From positions 1 to 64,000 of the forward strand of contig JADJAL010000001.1 in NCBI GenBank assembly GCA_016704305.1: a DNA stretch of 64,000 nt, read 5' to 3'. Positions within the stretch are counted from its first letter, which is position 1. The number at the start of each line of letters is the position of its first letter. This stretch comes from Haliea sp. (lineage in GTDB: Bacteria; Pseudomonadota; Gammaproteobacteria; Pseudomonadales; Halieaceae). The notes under the pieces were generated by a model. It saw only the letters and a program-made list of their open reading frames with translations. It was not told the origin of the DNA and made no database searches. A program made the position numbers and the translations under genes. This document shows positions 52,686 through 62,480 of the stretch, in pieces.

Positions 52686-53716
52686 TCAGGAACGTCATCA
52701 TCATGACGTTGCATGACCTCGCCATCGCATGCCAGAACAAAACGCTCTTCCTGATCCTGTTCATACCGGTATTTGTGTTTGTAGCCTTGCAGCTGGTAGA
52801 CGAGAACGAAGCGGTTGATCCAAACATACGCATCGGATTGCTTGAACAGGGGAGCTATCCTCCAGCGATGCTTACGACTCTCGAGGCTGCGAACGCTACT
52901 ATCGTCGTCACCTGGCAAAGTAATGAAGCAGCGGCCATGCAGTGGTTGAAGGAAGGGCATGGAGACGGCGTTCTCATCCCGCACGGCACAGCGGCGCAGC
53001 ATTGCGCACTGATCGTCCTGGAGAAGACTTCGTTGAAGACAGTCACAATCGTTGAAAGCATTAACGCGCTGCAGCGCGCTCTTGATGGGAAGAGCAACTA
53101 CTGGATTGCCGAGATTCATCCGGTGCAGGAGAGCGGATTGCAACGACAAATGCTACCTACCTGGATCCTGATGCTGGTGCTAATGGTCGGCTTCATCATC
53201 CTGCCAGCGCAGGTAGCTGAAGAAAAAGAAAAAAGGCTGCTGCTGGGTTTGCTACAAACGCCGATACGCGAGACAGAGTGGCTGCTTGCCAAGGTGAGCT
53301 ATGGAATCATTCTCGTCGTTCTGGCGGCAACATTACTGCATTTGCTCACGGCGTTTGATTTTAGTATCGCCAGGGGTTTGAACTATCTGGCTTTTTTGAT
53401 CGCGGGTGGATTCTGCTTCAGTGCGCTTGGCGTGTGCGTTGGATTCCTGTGCAGGACCCAGGCGAGCGCGCGAACGCTGGGAGTACTATTTTACCTGCCG
53501 CTCCTGCTCCCCTCGGCGCTTGCGGATTTCTCGAAGCCGTTGCACAGCGTTGCGCCCTGGGTCCCCTCGTACCAGTTCTACCAACCCGTCAAGTCGATCC
53601 TGCTGCAGGGCGGCGGTGTGGCGGATTTTCCACTGGATATTCTGGCGCTTCTGGGCGCGGGGATCATCGCCTTATTCTTGTCCTACCAGTTGATGAGGCA
53701 TCGTTGGTTGATGTGA
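52682..53716 (+). CDS. ABC-2 type transporter permease
   Basis: A 344-residue membrane protein. The N-terminal membrane segment (TLFLILFIPVFVFVALQLVD) is followed by an extracytoplasmic domain of about 130 residues, and five or so further segments from about residue 160 (ILMLVLMVGFIILPAQVAEE, then KEKRLLLGLLQTPI). This is the ABC-2 exporter layout (YhgE/NatB-like). Its ATG overlaps the ATPase stop. Substrate unknown; possibly sodium, a drug or an envelope compound. Confidence 0.9.
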   Translation: MIRNVIIMTLHDLAIACQNKTLFLILFIPVFVFVALQLVDENEAVDPNIRIGLLEQGSYPPAMLTTLEAANATIVVTWQSNEAAAMQWLKEGHGDGVLIPHGTAAQHCALIVLEKTSLKTVTIVESINALQRALDGKSNYWIAEIHPVQESGLQRQMLPTWILMLVLMVGFIILPAQVAEEKEKRLLLGLLQTPIRETEWLLAKVSYGIILVVLAATLLHLLTAFDFSIARGLNYLAFLIAGGFCFSALGVCVGFLCRTQASARTLGVLFYLPLLLPSALADFSKPLHSVAPWVPSYQFYQPVKSILLQGGGVADFPLDILALLGAGIIALFLSYQLMRHRWLM

Positions 53717-53867
53717 AAATTGGGGGTAGTGATCACCATTACATTTCTTGCCTGCGCTGCCAGTGTGCCATCGCCGCCTCCAACGACGACATCAGTGGCA
53801 CAATTCAGGCAGCTCTCTAACTTGCGATGGAAAATCCGTCGAATTCTATGAATTATCAGGCGCGGAA

Positions 53868-55622
53868 CTACGACTTGTCGTGTATGACCAGGTCTACGTC
53901 ATGGGCTGGCGGCGCATGATCGGGCGCGCGGATATTGTCTACCAGCTGCCGCACGGCCAGTGGCGGCGCGACGGTGACCCGCGACACCGCAAACGCGACC
54001 ACAAAATTTACCAGTGCGCCCACCACCCCAAACGCATTGGGCTCGATACCGAAAAACCAGTTCGCCGGGGTGTCACCGAGAAACGCGGTGCCGGGAATGA
54101 ACATGATGCCCATGTGCTGGAAGACATAGAACAGGGTCACGCCAATGCCTGACACCATGCCGGCAATCGCGCCCTCGCGCGTCACGCGCTGCGAGAATAT
54201 GCCCATCATCAGCGCGGGGAAAATCGAGGACGCGGCGAGGCCAAACGCCAGCGCGACAGTGCCTGCGGCAAAGCCTGGCGGATTCAGCCCGAGATAGCCC
54301 GCCCCGGCGATGGCGGCGGCCATCGCGATACGGCTCGCGAGCAGCTCCTGCTTCTCACTGATGCGCGGATAGATCATGCCCTTGAGCATATCGTGGGAAA
54401 TGGCCGAAGCGATGGCCAGCAGCAATCCCGCTGCGGTAGAGAGTGCCGCCGCGAGCCCGCCTGCCGCCACCAGCGCAATCACCCAGTTCGGCAGGCGCGC
54501 GATCTCGGGGTTGGCCAGCACCATGATGTCCTGGTCTACGGTGGTCAGTTCGTTGTCGGCGTCACTCGCCGAGTACGCAATGCGACCATCACCATTTTTA
54601 TCTTCAAACCCCAGTAGTCCGGTTTTCTCCCAGTTCCTGAACCACTGTGGCCGTTCGGCGATGGCCAGGTTTTCACCCGGCTCAGGCGCCATTGTTTCTA
54701 TCAGGTTGAGCCGCGCCATGCCCGCCACGGCCGGCGCCGTGGTGTACAGGATGGCGATGAACACCAGTGCCCAACCGGCTGAATAGCGCGCATCACTGAC
54801 CTTGGGTACGGTAAAAAAGCGCACGATGACATGGGGCAGCCCGGCGGTGCCTATCATCAAAGACAACGTAAACGCGACCATGTTGAGGCTGCTCAGGCGC
54901 ACATCGGTGGTGTACTCGCGAAAGCCCAGGTCCGTCACAACCTGGTCCAGCCGGTCCAGCATCCAGGTATCGGAATTCACCAGCGCGCTGCCAAGGCCCA
55001 GTTGCGGCACCGGGTTGCCGGTCAGCTGCAGGCTGATGAAAATCGCCGGAATCGTGTAGGCGAAAATGAGCACGCAGTACTGGGCGATCTGGGTATAGGT
55101 GATGCTCTTCATGCCGCCGAGCACGGCGTAGAAAAACACAATGACCATGCCGATATACAGCCCGGTGTCGTACTCCACTTCCAGGAAGCGCGAGAACGCC
55201 ACGCCCACGCCCTTCATCTGGCCGATCACGTAGGTGACGGAACAGAGTATCAAACACACCACGGCCACTGCGCGCGCCGCGTTCGAGTAATAGCGATCAC
55301 CGATAAACTCCGGCACGGTGTACTTGCCGTATTTGCGCAGGTACGGCGCGACCAGCAGCGCGAGCAGCACGAAGCCGCCCGTCCAGCCCATCAGGAATAC
55401 GCTGCCGCCGTAGCCCATGAACGCGATCATGCCCGCCATCGAAATGAACGACGCGGCCGACATCCAGTCCGCCGCGGTGGCCATGCCATTGAGCACCGGG
55501 TGAATCCCGCCGCCGGCGACGTAGAAATCCTTTGTGTTGGCCGCGCGTGTCCAGAACGCAATGCCGATGTAGAGGGCGAAGCTGCCGCCCACAACGAGGT
55601 AAGTGAGTGTCTGCAGGTCCAT
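53868..55622 (-). CDS. Sodium:solute symporter (VC_2705/ActP-like)
   Basis: A 584-residue SSS-family transporter with about 13 membrane segments and the early-family block ATAADWMSAASFISMAGMIA. It contains a soluble loop around residues 320-360 (an EF-hand-like DKNGDGRIAYSASD). The small DUF4212 partner lies 11 bases upstream. The pair matches VC_2705-type symporters, which import acetate or other small carboxylates with Na+. It could recycle acetate or propionate released by the degradation pathways, but this is inference. Confidence 0.9.
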   Translation of the reverse strand: MDLQTLTYLVVGGSFALYIGIAFWTRAANTKDFYVAGGGIHPVLNGMATAADWMSAASFISMAGMIAFMGYGGSVFLMGWTGGFVLLALLVAPYLRKYGKYTVPEFIGDRYYSNAARAVAVVCLILCSVTYVIGQMKGVGVAFSRFLEVEYDTGLYIGMVIVFFYAVLGGMKSITYTQIAQYCVLIFAYTIPAIFISLQLTGNPVPQLGLGSALVNSDTWMLDRLDQVVTDLGFREYTTDVRLSSLNMVAFTLSLMIGTAGLPHVIVRFFTVPKVSDARYSAGWALVFIAILYTTAPAVAGMARLNLIETMAPEPGENLAIAERPQWFRNWEKTGLLGFEDKNGDGRIAYSASDADNELTTVDQDIMVLANPEIARLPNWVIALVAAGGLAAALSTAAGLLLAIASAISHDMLKGMIYPRISEKQELLASRIAMAAAIAGAGYLGLNPPGFAAGTVALAFGLAASSIFPALMMGIFSQRVTREGAIAGMVSGIGVTLFYVFQHMGIMFIPGTAFLGDTPANWFFGIEPNAFGVVGALVNFVVAFAVSRVTVAPPLAVRQLVDNIRAPDHAPPAHDVDLVIHDKS

Positions 55623-55633
55623 GTCGCCCTCGC

Positions 55634-55900
55634 CTACTCTTCGTCCACGCCGAACTCGTGATCGAGAGCGGCCATGCGCTTCGCGTAGTAGAAAATCAAT
55701 GCAACGAAAACATAGATGGATCCCTGCTGCGCAAACCAGAAGCCCAGTTTGTAACCGCCTATCTGCACAGCATTCAGCTCTTCGACCAGCAGTATGCCGC
55801 AGCCATAACTGACTACGAACCAGACCACCAACAGTTTTGTCACCAGCGCAATGTTGCGGCGCCAGTAGGCTTTCGCGCGTTCCTGGGTTAATCGGGGCAC
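55634..55900 (-). CDS. DUF4212 small membrane partner of the symporter
   Basis: An 88-residue protein with two membrane segments (ALVTKLLVVWFVVSYGCGIL and FWFAQQGSIYVFVALIFYYA). The GTG start at 55900 (PRLTQERAKAYWRRN follows) is chosen because GGAGG lies 4 bases upstream and no good ATG is present. DUF4212 proteins are encoded directly upstream of VC_2705-type SSS transporters and are thought to be accessory subunits. Confidence 0.88.
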   Translation of the reverse strand: MPRLTQERAKAYWRRNIALVTKLLVVWFVVSYGCGILLVEELNAVQIGGYKLGFWFAQQGSIYVFVALIFYYAKRMAALDHEFGVDEE

Positions 55901-56101
55901 ACGCCCTCCTTCATGTAGTAATAGTTGTTGCTTCGACTCAAAGTGGATTAATTGCGTGTTGCAGCCTGCGCTGCGCAGGCTACTTTGACGCAATCACCAC
56001 GCAAAAAATGTTGTCATAGTTCCGTTGTGCGTCACTGCCTTTTATTGCTATTTTGATTTTCAGGTTGCGCATGCCGCGATCAATCACAGGAGATTAAGTA
56101 T

Positions 56102-56676
56102 ATGGCCACAGCAAAGAAAAAAAGCACCCGCAAAGAAAAAGGCACCTGCAAAGAAAAAAAGCACCCGCAAAGAAAGCAGCCGCTCCCAAAAAAGCAGCCG
56201 CAAAAAAATCACCTGCCAGGAAAGCCGCCGTGAAGTCACCGGAAAAGGGTAACTTCCTGAGCAACGCGTTCAAAGAAGCGTGGGATCAGCTGGATGCATG
56301 GGTAGACACCGCCAAACTGAAAGCCAAGGAACTGGCAGCCGAAGAGAAATTAATGCAGAAGAAGGCCGAGCTAGCTCTCAAAGCTGAGGTCGATAACGCG
56401 AAGCACCTGGCAGCCCAGGCGGAAAAATGGATGCGCGCACGCGTAAAATCCGATACCCGGAAAATCAACGCGTTTGAACGAAAATTAATGAAGCAACTGC
56501 GAGACGCCGAGAAGAAACTCAAGGCGCAGGCGAAAGCGGCAGAGCGCAAAGCAAACAGAAAAGGCAAGGCCCTGAAGAAGAACCTGCAGGATATCGCCAA
56601 GAAGGTAGCGCCCAAATCGAAAGCCGCCGCACCCAGGAAGAAGGCTGTCGCCAAGAAAAAGGCTGCCGCTAAATAG
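56102..56676 (+). CDS. Histone-H1-like basic protein with two poly-A frame interruptions
   Basis: A GGAG site precedes ATG 56102, which begins MATAKKK. The continuing Ala/Lys/Pro tail (KAPAKKKAPAKKKAPAKKAA) reads through to the coiled-coil body (SPEKGNFLSNAFKEAWDQLD, 56230 onward) only if one A is removed from each of two identical AAAAAAA tracts (near 56118 and 56155). Without correction the ATG frame stops at 56230-56232. The C-terminal 147 residues are intact and rich in Lys/Ala with an alpha-helical centre. H1-like proteins bind DNA or stabilise nucleoids. Either transcriptional slippage at the A7 tracts or two insertion errors are needed. Confidence 0.75.
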
Positions 56677-56690
56677 CAAGCTAACGCACG

Positions 56691-56709
56691 CGCACACCGG
56701 TGCGTTTTT
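56691..56709 (+). terminator. Rho-independent terminator of the H1-like gene
   Basis: CGCAC ACCG GTGCG hairpin followed by TTTTT, 15 bases after the stop codon. Confidence 0.7.
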
Positions 56710-56722
56710 CTCGATACCGCTG

Positions 56723-56757
56723 AAAGCCCGCCAGGATTTATCCTGGCGGGCTTTTTT
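56723..56757. terminator. Bidirectional rho-independent terminator
   Basis: A 15-bp perfect stem (AAAGCCCGCCAGGAT and its complement) with a TT loop, flanked by A and T runs (TTTTTT at the plus-strand 3' side). It lies between the convergent H1-like and IclR genes and can serve both. Confidence 0.88.
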
Positions 56758-56759
56758 GC

Positions 56760-57572
56760 TCACACTTCCCCGCACAACCGGTTTGACAACGTCTGCGCGG
56801 CAGACAGCAGCGCATCCTGCAGTGCGGGCAGTCCACTGCCCTTCACCGCACTGCCGATGCCAATGGCGACCAGTGCATGGCTCAACTTCCCGCGCGTCTT
56901 CCACACCGGCGCGGCCAGCACGGTGACACCAGAGATATAGTTACCCGCATCCACCGCAAATCCGCGCTGGCGTGTCTCGGCGACCTGCGCCTGCCAGTCG
57001 GCGAACGTCGGCGGCTCATCCCAGCGCAGCGTGCCGAACCTGGCCTCAATGTCGGCGTCAGTGTGATCGCCGAACGCCGCGATGCAACGCCCTGTCGCAC
57101 TGATCAGCGCGGGAAAGCGACTGCCGATCTGCGCGCTGAGCTGCAGGTTGGCGCCCGATTGCGAGACCGCAACGACGATGATGTGATCCAGTCCAACGAT
57201 GTGCGCACCGAGCACGGTAACGTCGAAACGCTGGCTGATGCTGTCGAGCACCGGCTGGGCGAGGTCGGTGAACTCGTTGCGCCGGAGCCAGCCGCGCGCC
57301 AGCGTCAACACGCCCGCCTCCAGCGCGTATCGCTTGGTGTCAGCGTCAAACGACACCAGTTCCTCCGCCACCAATGCGCGCAGAACATACAGGCAGGTGC
57401 TCGGCACCAGCCCCAGCTCGCGTGCGATGGGTTGCAGCCCCAATGGTTTTTCACTTTTGCCCAACAGCCGCAGCACGGCGGCAGCGCGCGAGATGGCCGG
57501 CGCCTTGCTGTCGCGCACTGCCTTGGCGAGCTGGCGTCCCGGGGTCGAGGGCTGTTTCGATTTACCTGCCAT
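56760..57572 (-). CDS. IclR-family transcriptional regulator
   Basis: A 270-residue IclR protein. The N-terminal winged HTH (about residues 20-80) includes LQPIARELGLVPSTCLYVLR, and the C-terminal effector domain spans about 95-265 with the conserved ATGRCIAAFG. ATG 57572 (MAGKSKQPS) is used because the longer in-frame upstream reading crosses the neighbouring gene. It is divergent from the ligase/MaoC/BVMO/Rieske operon across a gap that contains a 21-base dyad. Confidence 0.9.
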   Translation of the reverse strand: MAGKSKQPSTPGRQLAKAVRDSKAPAISRAAAVLRLLGKSEKPLGLQPIARELGLVPSTCLYVLRALVAEELVSFDADTKRYALEAGVLTLARGWLRRNEFTDLAQPVLDSISQRFDVTVLGAHIVGLDHIIVVAVSQSGANLQLSAQIGSRFPALISATGRCIAAFGDHTDADIEARFGTLRWDEPPTFADWQAQVAETRQRGFAVDAGNYISGVTVLAAPVWKTRGKLSHALVAIGIGSAVKGSGLPALQDALLSAAQTLSNRLCGEV

Positions 57573-57624
57573 ACGGTGTACCTGTTCGTTTGTTCGATTA
57601 TGTGAATCGCTGATATTGTTCAAT

Positions 57625-57645
57625 ATATAGAATGTTATTCTATAT
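57625..57645. promoter_or_regulatory. Perfect 9-bp dyad, candidate IclR operator
   Basis: ATATAGAAT (57625-57633), GTT spacer, ATTCTATAT (57637-57645). It is the only strong palindrome in the AT-rich divergent gap and lies 53 bases from the IclR start, fitting control of both directions. Confidence 0.65.
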
Positions 57646-57725
57646 TTACAACATATTTTTGCGGTGGCATCATGCCCTGCATAGAATCGCGACCTGACGC
57701 TCACCGGCGACGAATGGGTAACCGC

Positions 57726-59296
57726 ATGTCCAAGCTCACTGACTACACCTCCTTCGCGGATGCCCAGGCGCACGCCAGCTCGGCTGCATTGTGGGAGTTG
57801 TTCGACGGCGACCGCGACTACCTGAATATTGCCCACGAGTGCATGAACCGCCACGCCGATGGTTCCGGTCGCACAGCCGTGCGCATTGCACATGCCGACG
57901 GCGCCGACGAGATACTGAGCTTCGACGCTATCGCCGCCGGCTCCGCCCGCTTCGCGCACTGGCTGGAGGAACAGGGCATCAAGCCGGGCGATCGCATCGC
58001 ATTCATGCTGGAACCCTCACTGCCGTTTTACACCAGCCTGTTCGGCGCGATGATGATGGGCGCGATCAGCGTGCCGCTATTCACGCTGTTCGGCCTCGAC
58101 GGGCTGCGTTTGCGCGTCGATGACTGCAAGCCAAAACTGTTGATTACCAATACGGAGAAATCCGCGATCGCCGGGCAGATCGATGGCCTGCGCGTCGTGG
58201 TTGCCGACGCCGAACTGATGGCGGACATTGAGCGCTTTCCCGGCAGCTACCAGACCCACACCCGCGCCGATGACCTCGCCGTGTTCCAGTACACCTCCGG
58301 CACCACGCGCGAATTGCCGGCGGCGGTCAAGCACACGCACCGCGCGATCGTGACGCTGATGTTCGCCGCGCTGTACGGCACCGGCATCCGGCCGGGCGAC
58401 GAGTTCTTCTGCCCCTCCTCCCCGCCTGGGGCCACGGGCTGTGGCACGGCACGTTGGCGCCGCTGGCGCTGGGCGTCACGACAGGCACGTTCGCCGGGCG
58501 CTTTGACGCGGTGCGGTTGATGAAGGCGCTGCAGGATTACCGGATCACCAACATGTCAGCCGCCGCCACGCACTATCGCATGATGAAGAATTCCGGCATG
58601 GCGCGGGATTACACGTTCGCGTTCCAGAAACTGTCGTACACCGGCGAGCCCATCGACCCGGCGACGCTCGAGTTCATCGACGAGACTTTCCACGTGCCGG
58701 CCTGCAGCATGTACGGCACCACCGAGATCGGCGTGGTGCTGGTCAACTACCCCGGCGCCACCGACTACACCGTGAAACCGGGCGCGCTGGGCAAGCCGGT
58801 GCCCGGGCTCAAACTGCAGGTGCAGATGCCCGATGGCAGCCCCGCGGCGCCCGGCGTCATTGGCGAACTGATGCTGTGGCGTCGCGATCGCTGGGAAACC
58901 ACAAAGGATCTGGCGCGGATCGACGAGGACCACTACTTCTACCATGCGGGCAGGGCCGACGACGTGATCATCTCCGCCGGTTGGACGATGAGCGCGGTAG
59001 AGATCGAGAACACCCTGCTGAAGCATGACGATGTGCTGGAAGTCGCGGTGATCGGCGTGCCGGATGCGACACGCGGGCAAGTCGTGAAAGCCTTCGTCGT
59101 CACCACGCGCCCGGGCAACCAACAATTTGTCGACGAATTGAAAACGTTTACGCGGGAGCGTCTGAGCCGGCACGAATTCCCGCGCCATATCGAATTTGTG
59201 AGCGAGCTGCCGAAGACACCGGCGGGCAAGGTGCACCGCAAGGTGCTGCGCGATCGCGAAGCGGCAGTTGCACTCGCCGCTACTGCCAGCAACTGA
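57726..59296 (+). pseudogene. AMP-forming acyl-CoA synthetase, one frameshift
   Basis: From ATG 57726 (MSKLTDYTSFADAQ) the ligase runs through the phosphate loop YTSGTTRELPAAVKHTHRA, then shifts frame near 58426, where one C is missing from CTCCCCGCC. It then continues from GHGLWHGTLAPLALGVTTGT to the catalytic Lys region LPKTPAGKVHRKVLRD and stop 59296. The phosphate loop is normal at SGTT but reads RELPAAVK where most ligases have GKPKGV. The reconstructed product is about 524 residues, benzoate/cholate-CoA ligase-like in layout. First gene of the IclR-controlled operon. The indel may be an error or a loss of function. Confidence 0.82.
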
Positions 59297-59342
59297 CTAT
59301 CACCAACTAAGTACCAGTCACTGAAACCCGAGGAGAAAAACC

Positions 59343-60470
59343 ATGTCAGCCGACCGTTTCCCCAAAATCACCGAAAAAGGTCTCGACGATCTGCGCCAGC
59401 GCATTGGCATCAAGATCACCGACACGATTGAACCGTGGAACTACGAAGCCACCCGCGATGCGATTCGACACTACGCGCACGGCATCGGCGACGACAACCC
59501 ACTGTGGTCCGACCCGGAGTACGCGGCGAAAACCAAATACGGCAGCATCGTGGCGCTGCCCAGCTTCCTGTTCTCCACCAACCGCATCATCTCTGGTTAT
59601 TGCGGCGGCCTGTCCGGCATTCACGCGATGTGGGCCGGCGCGGACTGGACCTGGCACAAACCGGTACTGCGCAACGATGTGATCACGTCGCAGGCCTACC
59701 TGAAAGACCTCATCGAACACCAGACGCGTTTTGCCGGCCGCAGCTTCCAGCAGATCTACCACGTCGACTTCTTCAACCAGCACGGCGACATGGTGGCCGA
59801 GGCCGAGAGCTGGGTGTTCCGCACCGACCGCGACGAGGCGCGCGAGCGCGGCACCAAATACACCGAAGCGCGCGGCCGCGTTGAGCCCTATACCGAGGAA
59901 CAACTGGCCGAGTTCTCCAAAATTTACGCCGCCGAGGAAATTCGCGGCGCTACCCCACGCTATTGGGAGGACGTGCAGGAGGGCGAGGAACTGCCGCGCA
60001 TGATGAAAGGCCCGATGACGGTGACCGGCTTTATCTGCTACGCGCAGGGTTGGGGCGGCTTGTACATCCGCGCCAACAAGCTCGCGTGGAAGATGCAGCA
60101 GGCGCACCCGGGCCTCGGCATCAAGAACCGCTTCAATGTGCCGGACTGCCCCGAGCGCGTGCACTGGGACGAGGAGTTCGCGCTGGAAGTCGGCGCACCT
60201 GGCGCTTACGACTACGGCCCGGAGCGCTGCTCATGGCTGACGCACCAGCTCACCAACTGGATGGGCGACGACGGCTTCCTGCGCAAGAGCAAGTGCCAGA
60301 TCCGCCGCCACAACCCGGACGGCGATGCGGTGTGGATCGACGGCACCGTGACGCGCAAGTTCGTGGAAGACGGCAGGCACCTGGTGGAAATCGCACAGCG
60401 CGCCGAGACCCATCGCGGCGAGTTGTCGGCGTCGGGCGTGGCCATCGTGGAACTGCCCAGCCGCAGCTAA
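59343..60470 (+). CDS. MaoC-like double hotdog dehydratase family protein
   Basis: A 375-residue protein with two hotdog-type regions. The first (residues about 30-170) has HYAHGIGDDNPLWSDPEYA and the second (about 205-370) has a degenerate hydratase fold (MTVTGFICYAQGWGGLYIRA). The Asp/His pair of R-hydratase motifs is visible as GDDNPLW but without a clear His. Family members hydrate bulky enoyl-CoAs in steroid and terpenoid degradation. It sits 46 bases after the ligase and 108 before the Baeyer-Villiger gene. Confidence 0.82.
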   Translation: MSADRFPKITEKGLDDLRQRIGIKITDTIEPWNYEATRDAIRHYAHGIGDDNPLWSDPEYAAKTKYGSIVALPSFLFSTNRIISGYCGGLSGIHAMWAGADWTWHKPVLRNDVITSQAYLKDLIEHQTRFAGRSFQQIYHVDFFNQHGDMVAEAESWVFRTDRDEARERGTKYTEARGRVEPYTEEQLAEFSKIYAAEEIRGATPRYWEDVQEGEELPRMMKGPMTVTGFICYAQGWGGLYIRANKLAWKMQQAHPGLGIKNRFNVPDCPERVHWDEEFALEVGAPGAYDYGPERCSWLTHQLTNWMGDDGFLRKSKCQIRRHNPDGDAVWIDGTVTRKFVEDGRHLVEIAQRAETHRGELSASGVAIVELPSRS

Positions 60471-60578
60471 ACCTGCGAACAAGGAGTGGGTCTTCGTTAT
60501 AGACACCGGTGTTGATTGATGGTACGGTCAACGCCGTTTTCAAACATAGAAGACCGATAACGTGTCCGAAGGTTGGAT

Positions 60579-62480
60579 ATGACGTGTCAACCCACGAATG
60601 TGCCGCCAGCCAGGGAAATCGATATACCGGCCATGCGGGAGAAATACCGCCATGAACGGGACAAACGCCTGCGGCGCGAAGGCCAGAAGCAGTACGTACA
60701 GCCGGTCGACGACTTTAAATCAGTTTATGAAGGCGACCCGCACATGCCGGTGCAGCCGCGCGAGGCCCTCACCCGTGAGGTCGATGTCGCGGTGCTCGGC
60801 GCGGGCATCTCCGGCATTCTGGCGGCGGTTGAACTGAAGAAGGCCGGTGTCACCGGTGTCTGCAACATCGACCACGCCGGCGACTTCGGCGGCGTCTGGT
60901 ACTGGAACCGCTACCCCGGCATTCAGTGCGACAACGACGCCTACTGCTACCTCCCATTGCTGGAGGAAATGGGCTACATGCCGTCGAAAAAATTCGCCGA
61001 TGGCGCGGAGATTTACGCCTACTGCCAGAGCATAGGCAGGCGTTTCGAACTGTACGACAACGCGATCTTCCATACGTTGGTGGAAGGTTTGCGCTGGGAT
61101 GAATCGATACTACGCTGGCGCATCATCACCGACTGCGGCGACGACATCCGCGCACGCTATGTGATCATGGCGAACGGATTGCTCAACATACCCAAGCTGC
61201 CCGGCATCCCCGGCATCCACACGTTCAAGGGCAAGATGTTCCACACCGCGCGCTGGGAGTACGACTACTCCGGCGGCAGCTCAAGCAATCCCGTGCTCGA
61301 CAAACTGGCCGACAAGCGCGTGGGTATCATCGGCACCGGCGCCACCGCGCTGCAGGCGATCCCGTACCTGGGCAGGTACGCCAAACAGCTATACGTGCTG
61401 CAGCGCACGCCTTCGACGGTGGACCAGCGCATCAATCCGCCCACGGACCCCGAGTGGGTGAAAACGCTGAAGCCGGGCTGGCAGGCAGAGCGCCACGCCA
61501 ACTTCCAGCGCGGTGCGATCGAGGGCTTCCTGCCGGGCGACATTGACCACGTGTGTGACTTCTGGACCGAGGTGAATCGCAACCTTGCCGCCGAACTCGC
61601 AGCGCAAGGCTGGCCAGAGCTGTCGATGGAAGAGTTCATGGCACGGCGCGAAGAGATGGACTATCGCGTGATGGAGCGCATGCGCCAGCGCGTTGCATCG
61701 ATGGTGAAGGACCAGCAGACGGCCGAGGCGCTGAAGCCGTATTACCGCTTCTCCTGCAAACGCCCCCTGTCCAACGACGACTACTACGATACGTTCAATC
61801 TTCCAAACGTGACATTGATCGACGTGTCGGCGACCAAGGGCGTCGAGGCGATGACGGAAAAAGGTTTTATCGCGCATGGCATCGAGCATGAAGTTGACTG
61901 CATGGTCTTCGCCAGCGGCTTCGAAGTGAGCAGCGATCTCGATCGGCGCTGGGGCTTTGAGGTGTTTGAAGGTCGCGATGGCGTGTCGATCTACGACCAC
62001 TGGGCCGACGGCTACAAAACGCTGCACGGCATGATGACCCACGGCTTCCCCAACCTGTTTTTCATCGGCTATTACCAGGGCGGCCTGAATGCCAGTACGA
62101 CAGAACAGTACCATCGCCAGACAATCCATTGTGCGTACATCATCAGCGAGGCCCTGGGCCGCGGCGTGGCGGCTGTCGAACCGAGCCGGGAAGCGCAGGA
62201 TGCGTACGTCAGCCACTTTCGCGACGTCGCGATTGACCTGACGGACTTCCAGCGTGAATGCACGCCCAGTTACTACAATAACGAGAGCGAAACGATCACC
62301 GGCAGTGACGGCCGGCAAAAGTTTCGCAACTTTTTGGGCGAGACCTACGGGCTGGGCTGGACTGCATTCGAGAAACTGTTGCAGGACTGGCGGGACAAGG
62401 GTGCGCTTGACGGACTGGTCCTGTGCCCGAGCCCGGCAACGCGCGCACCGTTTCGGCAACAGAATAGGAGGCCATCATGA
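60579..62480 (+). CDS. Baeyer-Villiger monooxygenase (FAD/NADPH)
   Basis: A 633-residue class B flavin monooxygenase. The FAD Rossmann motif GAGISG is at residues 74-79, GDFGGVWYWNRYPGIQCD follows, and the type I BVMO fingerprint (F-K-G-x3-H-x3-W) appears as FKGKMFHTARWEYDY near residue 216. The NADPH Rossmann motif GTGATALQ is near residue 248. The enzyme inserts oxygen next to a ketone to make an ester or lactone. The ATG is 8 bases after a GAAGG; a TTG two codons earlier is unlikely. Its stop overlaps the Rieske start (ATGA). Confidence 0.92.
   Translation: MTCQPTNVPPAREIDIPAMREKYRHERDKRLRREGQKQYVQPVDDFKSVYEGDPHMPVQPREALTREVDVAVLGAGISGILAAVELKKAGVTGVCNIDHAGDFGGVWYWNRYPGIQCDNDAYCYLPLLEEMGYMPSKKFADGAEIYAYCQSIGRRFELYDNAIFHTLVEGLRWDESILRWRIITDCGDDIRARYVIMANGLLNIPKLPGIPGIHTFKGKMFHTARWEYDYSGGSSSNPVLDKLADKRVGIIGTGATALQAIPYLGRYAKQLYVLQRTPSTVDQRINPPTDPEWVKTLKPGWQAERHANFQRGAIEGFLPGDIDHVCDFWTEVNRNLAAELAAQGWPELSMEEFMARREEMDYRVMERMRQRVASMVKDQQTAEALKPYYRFSCKRPLSNDDYYDTFNLPNVTLIDVSATKGVEAMTEKGFIAHGIEHEVDCMVFASGFEVSSDLDRRWGFEVFEGRDGVSIYDHWADGYKTLHGMMTHGFPNLFFIGYYQGGLNASTTEQYHRQTIHCAYIISEALGRGVAAVEPSREAQDAYVSHFRDVAIDLTDFQRECTPSYYNNESETITGSDGRQKFRNFLGETYGLGWTAFEKLLQDWRDKGALDGLVLCPSPATRAPFRQQNRRPS

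Noticed and set aside
56026..56041. TGTGCGTCACTGCCTT as a further Crp/Fnr site before the H1-like gene
   Set aside because: The first ten bases match the csbD site, but the second arm is lost. Kept only as a weak possibility.
56112..56125. Programmed -1 frameshift at A-AAA-AAG
   Set aside because: The repair needed is loss of one A (a +1 reading shift), so a -1 shift gives the wrong frame.
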